This document shows, one piece after another, positions 28,484 to 37,588 of a DNA stretch of 64,000 nucleotides. Position 1 is the first letter of the stretch. Every line of letters starts with the position of its first letter. Position numbers and translations under genes: made by a program. Under the pieces are notes generated by a model that saw only the letters and a list, made by a program, of their open reading frames with translations, had not been told where the DNA came from and did no database searches. The stretch spans positions 62,001 through 126,000 of the forward strand of contig NZ_AQXZ01000014.1 in NCBI RefSeq assembly GCF_000380645.1. Direction: 5' to 3'. Source of the DNA: Smaragdicoccus niigatensis DSM 44881 = NBRC 103563 (lineage in GTDB: Bacteria; Actinomycetota; Actinomycetes; Mycobacteriales; Mycobacteriaceae).

Positions 28484-29761
28484 GTGGGAGCCGACGGTGA
28501 ATTTCCCTTGCCGCCCCGTGCGCAATCCCTTCAGTGGATGCGCGCGCTCAACCGCGCGCGCGAGGCATTCGTCGCCTCGGGCCGCCCCGATCGAGTCGTG
28601 CGAGATCTCGTCCGGGATTCCTGGACGCGCAGTATCAACAGCGGAATCGACCCCGAAAATGCACTGGCGACGATTCATCTTCCGTCCGATTCACTCGAAG
28701 CGATCCGCACCGCTCACCCCCTCGCGGTGGCGATGCCCGTCGTTCGCCGGCTTCTCGTGGACTCGGCCGCCGAAGCGGGGTTGCTTGTTGCGGTGAGCGA
28801 TGCCGCTGGACAGCTGCTCTGGGTGGAAGGTTCGCCACGGATGCGTACGCGCGCCGAGGACATCCACTTCGTGCCCGGTGCCGATTGGAGCGAGGCATCC
28901 GCCGGCACCAACGCACCGGGGACCTCGCTCGCGCTCGATCGACCGGTGCAAATTCATGGGCCAGAGCATCTTTCGCGGATCGTCATGCCCTGGAGTTGTA
29001 CTGCAGTACCGATCCACGATCCCGAGAACGGCTCCGTACTTGGCATGCTCGACCTGACCGGCGGTCCGGACGCCGTCGGAGTGCAGAGTCTTGCCCTCGT
29101 CCGGGCCACGGTCGCGGCGGCCGAGGCGGAGATGCGCCTGCAACGCATCGCGCCGCCCTCCACCCCCTCTGCGCAACCGTCCGCCGGCCACCTGAGCGTG
29201 CTCGGAAAGCTCGGGGCAACCCTCCGATTTGGCGCAACGACCACGCAATTGAGCATCCGACACAGCGAGATTCTGGTGCTTCTCACGCAATCGACGATCG
29301 GCCTGTCGGCCGCCGAACTGGCGGTCGCCCTGAGCGATGACGAGCAGGCAGAGGTCACCGTCCGGGCCGAACTGTCTCGTCTGCGGTCCGCCATCCGACC
29401 GCTGGAACTGCAGTCCCGCCCGTACCGGGTGCCGGCAAGTCTGCGCACTGACATCGCTGAGGTGAAGACGCATGTCCGGGCCGGTCGGCTACGCCAGGCG
29501 GTCTCGGCCTATCCGGGCCCGGTGCTGCCGCAGTCGATCGCCCCGGGCGTCGAAGAGCTCCGCATGGAACTCCACACGCTGGTCCGCACGAGTCTGCTGT
29601 CGAGTCGGGACGCCGACGCCGTGTTGGCGTTCGCCGACACCGCGCATGGGCGCGACGACTACGAGATGTGGACGCACGCGTTGCAGATCCTCCCCGCCGG
29701 ATCGCCGCGTCGAACCGCAGCTCAGGCGCATCTGAACTTCCTCGACGACAGGCTCGGCTGA
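28484..29761 (+). CDS. GAF domain-containing transcriptional regulator
   Basis: 425 aa, GTG start. The N-terminal segment resembles AcoR-type activators (VRDLVRDSWTRSINSGIDPENA), followed by a GAF domain (~75-215: LLVAVSDAAGQLLWVEGS, SEASAGTNAPGTSLALDRPVQIHGPEHL, CTAVPIHDPENGSVLGMLDLTG). The C-terminal part (~255-350) is helical and resembles winged-helix DNA-binding regions; there is no AAA+ sigma54 module. In actinobacteria such genes are often next to aldehyde dehydrogenase genes, as here with the gene starting at 29860, which is its likely target. Confidence 0.8.
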   Translation: MGADGEFPLPPRAQSLQWMRALNRAREAFVASGRPDRVVRDLVRDSWTRSINSGIDPENALATIHLPSDSLEAIRTAHPLAVAMPVVRRLLVDSAAEAGLLVAVSDAAGQLLWVEGSPRMRTRAEDIHFVPGADWSEASAGTNAPGTSLALDRPVQIHGPEHLSRIVMPWSCTAVPIHDPENGSVLGMLDLTGGPDAVGVQSLALVRATVAAAEAEMRLQRIAPPSTPSAQPSAGHLSVLGKLGATLRFGATTTQLSIRHSEILVLLTQSTIGLSAAELAVALSDDEQAEVTVRAELSRLRSAIRPLELQSRPYRVPASLRTDIAEVKTHVRAGRLRQAVSAYPGPVLPQSIAPGVEELRMELHTLVRTSLLSSRDADAVLAFADTAHGRDDYEMWTHALQILPAGSPRRTAAQAHLNFLDDRLG

Positions 29762-29772
29762 GCCCCTTACGC

Positions 29773-29791
29773 TGCAACGTTGATGCAACGT
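29773..29791. repeat. TGCAACGT direct repeats / ACGTTG-ATG-CAACGT palindrome upstream of the aldehyde dehydrogenase gene
   Basis: TGCAACGT occurs at 29773-29780 and 29784-29791. The overlapping inverted repeat ACGTTG-ATG-CAACGT covers 29777-29791. It is a candidate binding site for the GAF regulator, adjacent to the CRP-like box. Confidence 0.45.
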
Positions 29792-29794
29792 CGC

Positions 29795-29810
29795 TGTGAC
29801 TACCGTCACT
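29795..29810. promoter_or_regulatory. CRP/GlxR-like site upstream of the aldehyde dehydrogenase gene
   Basis: TGTGACTACCGTCACT has TGTGA and TCAC(T) half-sites with six-base spacing, 50 bp before the start codon. In Corynebacterium glutamicum the acetaldehyde dehydrogenase gene is known to be under GlxR control, which makes this plausible. Confidence 0.5.
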
Positions 29811-29859
29811 CTCGCCTGGAAATTTCTGCTCCCTGACGAGCACAAAGCGAGGAGTCGCA

Positions 29860-31383
29860 ATGACTGTTTATGCAGCACCCGGAGCTGACGGCAGCGTCGT
29901 TTCGTACAAAGCCCGCTACGACAACTGGATCGGCGGGCAGTGGGTGGCACCGGTCAAGGGCCGGTATTTCGAGAACACCTCGCCGGTCAATGGCAAGCCG
30001 TTCTGCGAGGTCGCCCGAAGCACCGCCGAAGACATCGAACTCGCTCTCGACGCGGCTCACTCGGCTGCCCCGGCCTGGGGAAAGACGTCAGTCGCCGAAC
30101 GGGCCGTCGTCCTCAACCAGATCGCCGACCGCATGGAAGCGAACCTCGAGATGCTCGCCGTCGGCGAGACCTGGGACAACGGAAAGCCGGTCCGGGAGAC
30201 GCTCGCCGCGGACCTCCCGCTCGCGGTCGACCACTTCCGGTACTTCGCCGGCGCGATCCGCGCCCAGGAAGGCGGTATCTCGCAGCTCGACGAAGACACC
30301 GTCGCCTACCACTTCCACGAGCCGCTCGGTGTTGTCGGCCAGATCATCCCGTGGAACTTCCCGCTGCTCATGGCGGTCTGGAAGCTGGCGCCTGCTCTGG
30401 CCGCCGGGAACAGCGTCGTTCTCAAACCGGCCGAGCAGACCCCAGCATCGATTCTGCTGTTCATCGAACTCATCGCCGACCTCCTGCCGCCGGGCGTTGT
30501 CAACGTCGTCAACGGCTTCGGCGTCGAAGCCGGCGCGCCCCTCGCCTCGAGCAACCGCATCCGCAAGATCGCATTCACCGGCGAAACCTCGACGGGCCGG
30601 CTGATCATGCAGAACGCGAGCCAGAACCTCATCCCGGTGACCCTCGAACTCGGCGGTAAGAGCCCGAACATCTTCTTCGACGACGTGACGCGTCAGCAGG
30701 ACGCGTTCTACGACAAGTGCCTCGAAGGCTTCTCGATGTTCGCTCTCAACCAGGGCGAAGTGTGCACGTGCCCGAGCCGCGCTCTGATCCAGAACTCGAT
30801 CATCGACGAGTTTCTGCCCGCCGCGACCGACCGGGTCAAGCAGATCAAGCAGGGCAATCCCCTCGACACCGAAACCATGATCGGCGCTCAGGCCAGCGGC
30901 GACCAGCTCGAGAAGATCCTCAGCTACATCGACATCGGAGTGAAAGAGGGTGCTCGGATCATCACCGGTGGCGAGCGCGTCGACCTCGGCGGCGACCTTT
31001 CCGGCGGCTACTACGTGGCGCCCACGATCTTCCAGGGCAACAACAAGATGCGGATCTTCCAGGAGGAGATCTTCGGTCCGGTCGTGTCGGTCACCGGTTT
31101 CGAGGACTACGCCGAAGCGATCTCGATCGCGAACGACACCTTGTACGGACTCGGCGCGGGCGTGTGGTCGCGGGACACGAACACGGCCTACCGTGCCGGT
31201 CGCGACATTCAGGCTGGCCGCGTGTGGACGAACTGCTACCACCAGTACCCGGCCCACGCCGCCTTCGGCGGGTACAAGCAGTCCGGAATCGGCCGGGAAA
31301 ACCACCGGATGATGCTCGACCATTACCAGCAGACGAAGAACCTGCTCGTCAGCTACTCGCCGAACGCGCTCGGGTTCTTCTGA
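29860..31383 (+). CDS. NAD-dependent aldehyde dehydrogenase (acetaldehyde/ExaC type)
   Basis: 507 aa aldehyde dehydrogenase. It has [10 protein letters not shown] and KPAEQTPAS for cofactor binding, FTGETSTGR, general base Glu263 (LELGGKSPN), and catalytic Cys302 in [11 protein letters not shown] with a second Cys two residues later. The EVCTCPSR signature and the C-terminal [30 protein letters not shown] are typical of acetaldehyde dehydrogenases used in ethanol oxidation. AGCGAGGAG lies before ATG 29860. It is probably controlled by the GAF regulator encoded upstream and by a CRP/GlxR-type site. Confidence 0.93.
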   Translation: MTVYAAPGADGSVVSYKARYDNWIGGQWVAPVKGRYFENTSPVNGKPFCEVARSTAEDIELALDAAHSAAPAWGKTSVAERAVVLNQIADRMEANLEMLAVGETWDNGKPVRETLAADLPLAVDHFRYFAGAIRAQEGGISQLDEDTVAYHFHEPLGVVGQIIPWNFPLLMAVWKLAPALAAGNSVVLKPAEQTPASILLFIELIADLLPPGVVNVVNGFGVEAGAPLASSNRIRKIAFTGETSTGRLIMQNASQNLIPVTLELGGKSPNIFFDDVTRQQDAFYDKCLEGFSMFALNQGEVCTCPSRALIQNSIIDEFLPAATDRVKQIKQGNPLDTETMIGAQASGDQLEKILSYIDIGVKEGARIITGGERVDLGGDLSGGYYVAPTIFQGNNKMRIFQEEIFGPVVSVTGFEDYAEAISIANDTLYGLGAGVWSRDTNTAYRAGRDIQAGRVWTNCYHQYPAHAAFGGYKQSGIGRENHRMMLDHYQQTKNLLVSYSPNALGFF

Positions 31384-31405
31384 GGTCTTCCGCGCAGGAT
31401 CGACT

Positions 31406-31447
31406 TGACAGCCGTGCCATCAAGATATGTCGATGGCGCGCCTGTCA
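31406..31447 (+). terminator. Hairpin after the aldehyde dehydrogenase gene
   Basis: Arms GACAGCCGTGCCATC (31407-31421) and GATGGCGCGCCTGTC (31432-31446) pair at 13 of 15 positions, 23 bases after the stop. Confidence 0.55.
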
Positions 31448-31589
31448 GGTCCGTTGGCCGCGACGTCTCCGGTGGGTCACGACCCTGAGTCAGCGCCTTC
31501 TCGTTACCGGCTGGCCCCGGGACGGGAGGGCCAAGGTCAACTACCCAGAAGCGCATTCCTGCAGTTCAGTGGGGTGACTCTCGCCGATT

Positions 31590-31616
31590 TGACCCCTGGG
31601 ACATAACCCTGGGTCA
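31590..31616. promoter_or_regulatory. TGACCC/GGGTCA inverted repeat upstream of the acyl-CoA ligase gene
   Basis: TGACCC at 31590-31595 and GGGTCA at 31611-31616, with an internal CCTGGG/CCCTGGG repeat, about 75-100 bases before the ligase start. Possible operator. Nothing else was recognised in 31448-31687. Confidence 0.3.
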
Positions 31617-31687
31617 CGGATTTGTCACGCGAAACTGACCCAGCGACAACCATTCTCAGCGGCCGATTCGGAAGGTAGGTTCAACGC

Positions 31688-33217
31688 ATGCTCGTGCCAC
31701 TCACCGCTCGCGACTTCATCGATCGCGCCGAATTGGTTTACCCCGACCGAATCGCCTTCGTGGACGAGCCGGATCAGCCCGCGCCTTCCCTGGGCTCGAT
31801 CACGTATGGGCAAATGGCGAAGAACGCCCGCGCGCAGGCCGCCAAACTCGACTCCCTCGGGATCGAACGGGGTGCGCGCGTGGCGGTCATTTCACAGAAC
31901 TCGGCCCGCCTGCTGACGTCGTTCTTCGGTGTCTCCGGGTACGGCCGAGTTCTGGTGCCGATCAATTTCCGGCTCACCGAGCACGAGATCGCGTACATCG
32001 TCGAGCACTGCGGTGCGGACATCGTCTATGCCGACCCGGCGGTGAGCCAGATCCTCGAAGGTCTCGACGTCACCCACAAGTTCGTCTTGGGTAACGATGA
32101 CGACCTGTACGACTATTCGGTCGCCCCACGGGAGTGGACCGACCGCGATGAGAACTCGACCGCGACGATCAACTACACGTCCGGCACCACCGCTCGGCCG
32201 AAGGGCGTCGAACTCACGCATCGCAACGTGTGGCTCAACGCCGTGACCTTCGGGCTGCACACGTCGGTCACGGACCGGGACGTGCTTCTTCACACGCTGC
32301 CGATGTTCCACTGCAACGGCTGGGGCATGCCCTACGTCAACACCGGATTCGGCACGAAGCAGATCGTGCTTCGGCAGGTCGACGGCGCCGAGATCCTGCG
32401 CCGAGTTGACGAGCACGGAGTGACGCTGATGTGTGGTGCGCCGGCGGTCGTCAATGCGGTGCTCGATGCCGCCGCGACGTGGGACGGACCGATCCCGGGT
32501 CGGGACCGCGTGCGCGTCGTCGTCGCGGGCGCACCTCCGCCGACCCGGACCATCGAACGCGTCGAAACCGAGCTCGGCTGGGAGTTCATCCAGATCTACG
32601 GCCTGACCGAGACCGCACCCCTGCTTACGGTCAACCGCACGAGGTCCGAGTGGGACGAGCTCACACCGAACGAACGCGCACGTCGACTCGGTCGCGCTGG
32701 CGTGGCGGCGATCGGTGTCAAGCTGAAGACCGACGAGAGCGGCGAGATCCTCGCGCAGTCGAACCACATCCTCGGGGGCTACTGGCAGCAGCCCGATGCC
32801 ACCGCCCAGGCTCTCGACGGCGGCTGGTTCCACACCGGTGACGGCGGCCAGATCGATGACGAGGGCTATGTCGTCATCTCGGACCGCAAGAAGGACGTCA
32901 TCATCTCGGGCGGCGAGAACGTCTCGTCGATCGAGGTCGAAGACGCGCTACTGAGTCACAGTTCCATCCGCGAGGCCGCCGTCATCGGGGTTCCCGACGA
33001 GAAGTGGGGTGAGCTGGTCACCGCACTCGTCGTCACGGACGGCTCCGGAATCACCGCGGAAGAGATCGTCGCGTACTGCCGGACTCGGCTGGCGGGGTAC
33101 AAGCTTCCCCGCCGGATCGAGTTCCGCGACGAGCTCGCCCGAACCGCCACCGGAAAGCTCCAGAAGTTCAAACTGCGGGAGCCGTTCTGGGCTGGCCAGC
33201 AGAAGAAGGTGAACTGA
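31688..33217 (+). CDS. Acyl-CoA synthetase (FadD-type AMP-binding ligase)
   Basis: 509 aa ANL superfamily ligase. Core motifs: YTSGTTARPKGVELTH (A3, ~165-180), IYGLTETAPL (A5), GWFHTGDGGQID (A7), SDRKKDVIISGGENVSSIEVE (A8) and the catalytic lysine in TATGKLQKFKLR (A10). It adenylates a carboxylic acid and forms its CoA thioester; the chain length of the substrate cannot be read from the sequence, and medium- or long-chain fatty acids are most likely. The 3' end overlaps the convergent membrane protein gene by 50 bases. Confidence 0.9.
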   Translation: MLVPLTARDFIDRAELVYPDRIAFVDEPDQPAPSLGSITYGQMAKNARAQAAKLDSLGIERGARVAVISQNSARLLTSFFGVSGYGRVLVPINFRLTEHEIAYIVEHCGADIVYADPAVSQILEGLDVTHKFVLGNDDDLYDYSVAPREWTDRDENSTATINYTSGTTARPKGVELTHRNVWLNAVTFGLHTSVTDRDVLLHTLPMFHCNGWGMPYVNTGFGTKQIVLRQVDGAEILRRVDEHGVTLMCGAPAVVNAVLDAAATWDGPIPGRDRVRVVVAGAPPPTRTIERVETELGWEFIQIYGLTETAPLLTVNRTRSEWDELTPNERARRLGRAGVAAIGVKLKTDESGEILAQSNHILGGYWQQPDATAQALDGGWFHTGDGGQIDDEGYVVISDRKKDVIISGGENVSSIEVEDALLSHSSIREAAVIGVPDEKWGELVTALVVTDGSGITAEEIVAYCRTRLAGYKLPRRIEFRDELARTATGKLQKFKLREPFWAGQQKKVN

Positions 33218-34142
33218 CCCTCGTCGGGTAACCCGTGACCACGGCGGTCGTGAGTCCGACCAGGACGATCGCGACGACGATGCCGAGCTGACCCAGGGTC
33301 ATGACATCGGGTCGTACGACGGGCTGACCACGCAGGGCCTGGACGGTGAGAACGCTCAGCAACCCGAAGTAGCCGACGGCGACCGACCACACCAGCAGCA
33401 TCTTGCTGAACGCGCGAGTGATTCCGAACCGGCTCAGCAACGCGAACCCGGCCAGGCACGCCAACGGCACGATCTGCAGCGCGTGCATTCCGACGAAGTG
33501 CGGGATCCGAAGGTCACCGCCCGTCGTGGACCAGCCGAGCAGCGGCAGTCCCGGACCGCCGTCTTCGACGCCGACGCTGTGGGCACCCATGATCGTCGCC
33601 GCGCCGCCTTTGGCTTCCTCGAGTTGAGCTGCAGTCGGCGAGGTCATGGGAAACGCGACTGCCAGCCCGGCAAGGGAGATTGTCGCGCCGAGGCGAAGAG
33701 CGAGCGATGTCGCGGCCTCGAGTAGCGGTTGACGCCACAAAAGCACTGTCCACACGACGTTGGCGACGAACAAGACCCCGATCGTCGCACCCATGGTGCT
33801 CCAGAGCGCGGCGTCCAACGGGGTCGCCACGTTGAAATGGCTGCGGTGCAAGCGGACCTGCTGTCCGACGATGACGATCATTTCGATGACGCCGGCGGTC
33901 GTGATGACAGTGCCCAGCCACCAACCGAGCCGCTGCCAGCGCGTTTGCAGGGACAGCAGCCACGCCCAGGTGACTCCGTAGATCGTGAAGGAAAGCGCGA
34001 ACTTGAAGGGCTTCGCCCATAGTGGTGCGCCGACGAGTGATCGGTCGTCGACCAGCAGGCCGATGACGGACACGACGACGAGAACAGCCATGGCTGCGGC
34101 GAAGGTGACGAGCGGACGGTGAGCGGACCAGATGGATTTCAT
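33168..34142 (-). CDS. Multi-pass membrane protein controlled by a MerR regulator
   Basis: 324 aa from ATG 34142, with TTGGAG upstream. About eight membrane helices; between helices 5 and 6 is a loop containing GAHSVGVEDGGPGLPLLGWSTTGGDLRIPHFVGMHALQ, which holds conserved-looking Gly, His and Asp residues. I do not recognise a named family. It is divergent from the MerR gene with tandem palindromes between, so it is almost certainly the regulated gene, and might serve in stress or small-molecule resistance. Confidence 0.75.
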   Translation of the reverse strand: MKSIWSAHRPLVTFAAAMAVLVVVSVIGLLVDDRSLVGAPLWAKPFKFALSFTIYGVTWAWLLSLQTRWQRLGWWLGTVITTAGVIEMIVIVGQQVRLHRSHFNVATPLDAALWSTMGATIGVLFVANVVWTVLLWRQPLLEAATSLALRLGATISLAGLAVAFPMTSPTAAQLEEAKGGAATIMGAHSVGVEDGGPGLPLLGWSTTGGDLRIPHFVGMHALQIVPLACLAGFALLSRFGITRAFSKMLLVWSVAVGYFGLLSVLTVQALRGQPVVRPDVMTLGQLGIVVAIVLVGLTTAVVTGYPTRVSSPSSAGQPRTAPAV

Positions 34143-34158
34143 GACTGACTCCAAAACG

Positions 34159-34195
34159 GATAGTTCCACTATCTATAACGGATAGTAGTACTATC
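34159..34195. promoter_or_regulatory. Tandem GATAGT-N3-ACTATC operators of the MerR regulator
   Basis: Two perfect 15-bp palindromes, GATAGTTCCACTATC (34159-34173) and GATAGTAGTACTATC (34181-34195), centres 22 bp (two helical turns) apart, lie between the divergent membrane protein and MerR genes. Confidence 0.8.
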
Positions 34196-34220
34196 TATTC
34201 GTAGGTCAAGGGGGTATTTG

Positions 34221-34838
34221 ATGAAGATGGCGGAGCTATCGCGTGAATCCGGGGTGCCGGTCGCGACAATCAAGTTCTATCTCCGCGAAGGCCTCCTCAC
34301 GGCCGGCGATCGCACCCAGTCGAACCAGGCCGAGTACCACGAGCACCACGTCAAGCGGCTTCGACTGATTCGGGCCATGGTCGGCGTCGCGCAGACACCC
34401 ATCGCGGACGTTCGAGACGTGCTCGCCGCGATCGACGATCCCGAGGTGAACGCTCACTCGGTGTTCGGTGTTGCCCAACGCGGCGTGATGCCGAAAGCGG
34501 GCCTGCGGGCCGAGGGGCCGCTTCCCGAACGTCTCGAACGACTTGCTGTCCAACGGAATTGGACTGACACCGAGGACAATCCGGCTTGGCAGGCGGCAGC
34601 GAGCGTTCTCCGCAGCTACGACGAACTCGGTGCGGATGACATCACCTCGGTCCTCGATGCCTACGCCGAGGCGGCGGAGATCGTCGCGCGTGCCGACATC
34701 GCCGCCATCGCCGCTCGAAAAGGGTTGGTCAACCAGGTCGAAGGCGTGCTTCTCGGCACCGCACTGGGCGACGTTCTCTTCGCATCGCTACGACGCATTG
34801 CGCAAGAACACGTCTCAGCGCAGCAGTTCCCGACTTAA
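34221..34838 (+). CDS. MerR family transcriptional regulator
   Basis: 205 aa from ATG 34221, with AAGGGGG upstream. The N-terminal MerR winged helix (MKMAELSRESGVPVATIKFYLREGLL, then YHEHHVKRLRLIRAMV) is followed by a helical effector domain without the cysteines of metal-sensing MerR proteins, so an organic ligand is more likely. It is divergent from the membrane protein gene, with two perfect operators between. Its stop overlaps the end of the convergent YdeI gene. Confidence 0.9.
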   Translation: MKMAELSRESGVPVATIKFYLREGLLTAGDRTQSNQAEYHEHHVKRLRLIRAMVGVAQTPIADVRDVLAAIDDPEVNAHSVFGVAQRGVMPKAGLRAEGPLPERLERLAVQRNWTDTEDNPAWQAAASVLRSYDELGADDITSVLDAYAEAAEIVARADIAAIAARKGLVNQVEGVLLGTALGDVLFASLRRIAQEHVSAQQFPT

Positions 34839-35473
34839 CCGAGCTCGGCGCGGACTTTCGCGACCCAGGCGGGTTCTTTGCCGTAGCGCACGTACTTGAC
34901 CAGCTGCCCAGCGGCACTCTCCGCGACCAATTCGGCGATGCGCTTGTCCCGCGTCGCCTGCTGCTTCGCGGACATGACCCAGCTCTTCATCTGCTTTTGA
35001 TACGACGCGGTGGCGGCCTGCCAGAACGTCCACGCGCGGACGTTGCCCTTCAAGAGTTGTTCGTACTCCGGAGGCAGCTCGCGCTCACCGTTCTCATACG
35101 AGTAGATCCCGGACTTGTGTGCCTTTCGCCGCTCGAACGCGGCGATTCCCGCAGGTCGCATCCGGCCAGCGGCGGTCAGTTCGGCCACGAGGTCGATGTT
35201 GATCTGGCTCCAGACGCTGGTGGGGCGGCGTGGGGTCCAGCGTTGACGGCGGGTGTTCTCGTCGATGCTCTGGACGAGCGAGTCGATCCACCCGAAGCAC
35301 AACGCCTCCGGCACCGCCTCTTCCCAGCTCAGGCCGCGGGGCACGACGTGCTTCTTGTTGAAGCCCATCCACAGCTCGGGCGCAGATTCGTGATTTGCCT
35401 CGAGCCAGGCCCGGAAGTCCTGGGCATCATCGAAGAAGATCGCCGGCTTCTCGGATGTTCCGCCTTCGCGCAT
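34835..35473 (-). CDS. YdeI/OmpD-associated family protein
   Basis: 212 aa. Conserved YdeI pattern: FFDDAQDFRAWLEANHESAPELWMGFNKK, SWEEAVPEALCFGWIDSLVQSID, QRWTPRRPTSVWSQIN and a C-terminal helical region (ASYQKQMKSWVMSAKQQATRDKRIAELV). The family was linked to bacteriocin or antimicrobial-peptide tolerance in enterobacteria, but the biochemical role is unknown. Single gene; its stop overlaps the MerR stop on the other strand. Confidence 0.9.
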   Translation of the reverse strand: MREGGTSEKPAIFFDDAQDFRAWLEANHESAPELWMGFNKKHVVPRGLSWEEAVPEALCFGWIDSLVQSIDENTRRQRWTPRRPTSVWSQINIDLVAELTAAGRMRPAGIAAFERRKAHKSGIYSYENGERELPPEYEQLLKGNVRAWTFWQAATASYQKQMKSWVMSAKQQATRDKRIAELVAESAAGQLVKYVRYGKEPAWVAKVRAELG

Positions 35474-35494
35474 GAGTCGATGATGCCAGGAAGG

Positions 35495-36325
35495 TCAGCG
35501 CGAGAGTCGGCCCAGCAAGGCCGCCGCCGCCACGATTCCGGCGATCGCCGAGCCGCCGAGCACGGCGAAATCGAGCCAGTAGTTCGTCGGCAGGCCGAGC
35601 AACAGTCCGCGCAAGGCGCTGACCTCGTAACTCAGCGGGTTGCCATGACTGATGATCTGCAGCCAACGCGGCATGAAATCGATCGGGTACAGCGCGTTCG
35701 ACGCGAAGAACAGGGGCATGGTGATTGCCTGCCCGATACCCATCAGCCGGTCGCGTTTGAGCACGATCCCCGCGATCGTCACGGATAAGCACGCAAAGAA
35801 TGCCGCGCCGAGCAGCACGACAACGACGACTCCCAGCAGTCGCAGCGGGTTCCATGTCATGCCCACACCCAGCAGTGCGGCGACGAGAATGACGATGAAG
35901 GCTTGGGCGATCGCGCGGACACCCGCTGCGAAGGCCTTGCCCGCGACGAGAGCGGTTCGGGGCGTCGGCGTGACGAGAAGCTTCGTGAGCACGCCAGAGT
36001 CGCGCTCCCAGATGATCATGATTCCGTAGAAGATCGAGACGAACAGCGCCGATTGGGCGATGATCCCGGGCGCCAGATAGTCGATGTAAGGCACCCCGTC
36101 ACTCGGGATCGCCCGGATCTGGCTGAACGTCTTGCCAAAGACCACCAGCCAGAGCACCGGCTGGATCGCGCGAGTGAGAAGTTCACTGCGGTCATGCCGA
36201 AGTTTCTGCAGTTCGACGAGGCAGAACGTCCCGATTCGAGAGAACAATCGCAATACGCGTCGAGCCCACGTGGGTTCGGAAATCTCAGCCCATTCGGCCG
36301 GCGGTGCGACGAGTGGCACGGACAC
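35495..36325 (-). CDS. ABC-2 type transporter permease (DrrB-like)
   Basis: 276 aa, GTG start. Six predicted helices of the ABC-2 permease fold with the family stretch SQSALFVSIFYGIMIIWERDSGVLTKLLVTPTPRTALVAGKAFAAG and MPLFFASNALYPIDFMPRWLQIISHGNPLSYEVSALR. It overlaps the end of the ATPase gene by 41 bases. It forms an exporter with the ATPase; drug or lipid export is the usual role. Confidence 0.9.
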   Translation of the reverse strand: MSVPLVAPPAEWAEISEPTWARRVLRLFSRIGTFCLVELQKLRHDRSELLTRAIQPVLWLVVFGKTFSQIRAIPSDGVPYIDYLAPGIIAQSALFVSIFYGIMIIWERDSGVLTKLLVTPTPRTALVAGKAFAAGVRAIAQAFIVILVAALLGVGMTWNPLRLLGVVVVVLLGAAFFACLSVTIAGIVLKRDRLMGIGQAITMPLFFASNALYPIDFMPRWLQIISHGNPLSYEVSALRGLLLGLPTNYWLDFAVLGGSAIAGIVAAAALLGRLSR

Positions 36326-37088
36326 TGCGCAGACCTCCCTTCTCGGCTTCGGTCAGGCTGTCGCCGGTGTAGCGACGGAACACGTCCTCGAGGCTCGCGT
36401 CGGGTCCGATTCCAGCCTTCAAGTCGTCCGGTGCCCCGATGACCCGCATCGATCCGCGGTGCATCAACGCGACCCGATCACACAGCAGGTCGGCCTCTTC
36501 CATGTAGTGCGTGGTGAGCACGACCGTCATCCCGTAGCGCTCCTGCATGTCCGTGACGCGTTGCCACACGCTGTCGCGGGCGACCGGATCGAGCCCGACG
36601 GTCGGCTCGTCGAGAACCAGGAGGGCGGGCCTATTGACCAGGGCCTGCGCCAACTCGAGCCGTCGCACCATGCCGCCGGAGAACGTCGAGGCCAGGCGGT
36701 CCGCGTCGGGGAGCAGATCGACCATGTCAAGGACCTCATCGACCCGGGCTTTCCGTTCTCGCCTCGGGACATCAAAGAGACGAGCGAACCACGTCACGTT
36801 CTCGCGCGCGGTCAGACCGCCCTCGATCGACAGCTGTTGCGGGACGTACCCGAGCAGGCGCCGGACCGCCATTGCGGAGTGGCGAACGTCGTGCCCGAAG
36901 ACTCGGACGTCACCCTTCTGCACGGGCAGCAGGGTATTGATCAGCCGGATCGTCGTGGTCTTCCCGGCGCCGTTCGGTCCGAGCAGACCGAAGCATTCGC
37001 CCTGCTCAACGCTGAAACTCAGATCATCGACCGCGGTGAAGTCGCCGAACTTGTAGGTGACGCCATCGAGCGACAGTGCCTCGTTCAT
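36285..37088 (-). CDS. ABC transporter ATP-binding protein (DrrA-like)
   Basis: 267 aa. Walker A GPNGAGKTTT (~36-45), Q-loop VPQQ, signature FSGGMVRRLELAQALV, Walker B LLVLDEPTVGLD and H-loop LTTHYMEEADLL. The C-terminal DASLEDVFRRYTG is typical of daunorubicin-type exporters. The start overlaps the MarR stop by four bases; the permease gene follows with overlap. The three genes are one operon. Confidence 0.93.
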   Translation of the reverse strand: MNEALSLDGVTYKFGDFTAVDDLSFSVEQGECFGLLGPNGAGKTTTIRLINTLLPVQKGDVRVFGHDVRHSAMAVRRLLGYVPQQLSIEGGLTARENVTWFARLFDVPRRERKARVDEVLDMVDLLPDADRLASTFSGGMVRRLELAQALVNRPALLVLDEPTVGLDPVARDSVWQRVTDMQERYGMTVVLTTHYMEEADLLCDRVALMHRGSMRVIGAPDDLKAGIGPDASLEDVFRRYTGDSLTEAEKGGLRSVRATRRTAGRMG

Positions 37089-37558
37089 ATCCGTACCCCC
37101 ACCGACTCGCCGAGCAGCGCAGTCAGCTTGCTCAGGACCGGAAGCGCCTCCGCCAAGGACGCGACTTCGGCCGACGTGAGGTCCGCGATCGACTCCGACA
37201 ACAGCGCGGTCCGGTGGTCGCGCCAGTTCTCGAGCTGTTGCCGGGCGGTAGGAGTGAGGTCGAGCCGGGCGATCCGTCGGTCCTGCTCATCGGTGTGGCG
37301 GACGAGAACGCCCAGTTCAGTGAGTTGCCGGACGAGTGTGCTGACGGTGTTCGGTGCGACGCCGAGGTCCGCTGCGACGTCGGCCACCGACAGACCGGGA
37401 GACATCCGCACCGAGCGCACGACATCGATCTGCGCGCCCGTGAGACTTCCGGCCGGAAAAGGGCTTCCGGCCCGGTGCCGAATGTGGTGGCGAAGATTGC
37501 CCAGGATCGTGCCCAGTTCGTCTGCGATCGCAATGTTCGTCGAGTTTGGGTCTGCCAC
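37085..37558 (-). CDS. MarR family transcriptional regulator of the ABC exporter operon
   Basis: 157 aa. Winged helix at ~45-115: LTGAQIDVVRSVRMSPGLSVADVAADLGVAPNTVSTLVRQLTELGVLVRHTDEQDRRIARLDLT, with the DxRxxxLxLT-type wing of the family. It is the first gene of the operon with the exporter genes; MarR proteins usually repress their own operon and are released by the exported compound. Confidence 0.9.
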   Translation of the reverse strand: MADPNSTNIAIADELGTILGNLRHHIRHRAGSPFPAGSLTGAQIDVVRSVRMSPGLSVADVAADLGVAPNTVSTLVRQLTELGVLVRHTDEQDRRIARLDLTPTARQQLENWRDHRTALLSESIADLTSAEVASLAEALPVLSKLTALLGESVGVRI

Positions 37559-37588
37559 GACTCGATAATACCTCTGAGTCAGAGATAT

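Noticed and set aside
30088-31323. 411-codon minus-strand frame within the aldehyde dehydrogenase gene
   Set aside because: Antisense mirror of a clear enzyme gene.
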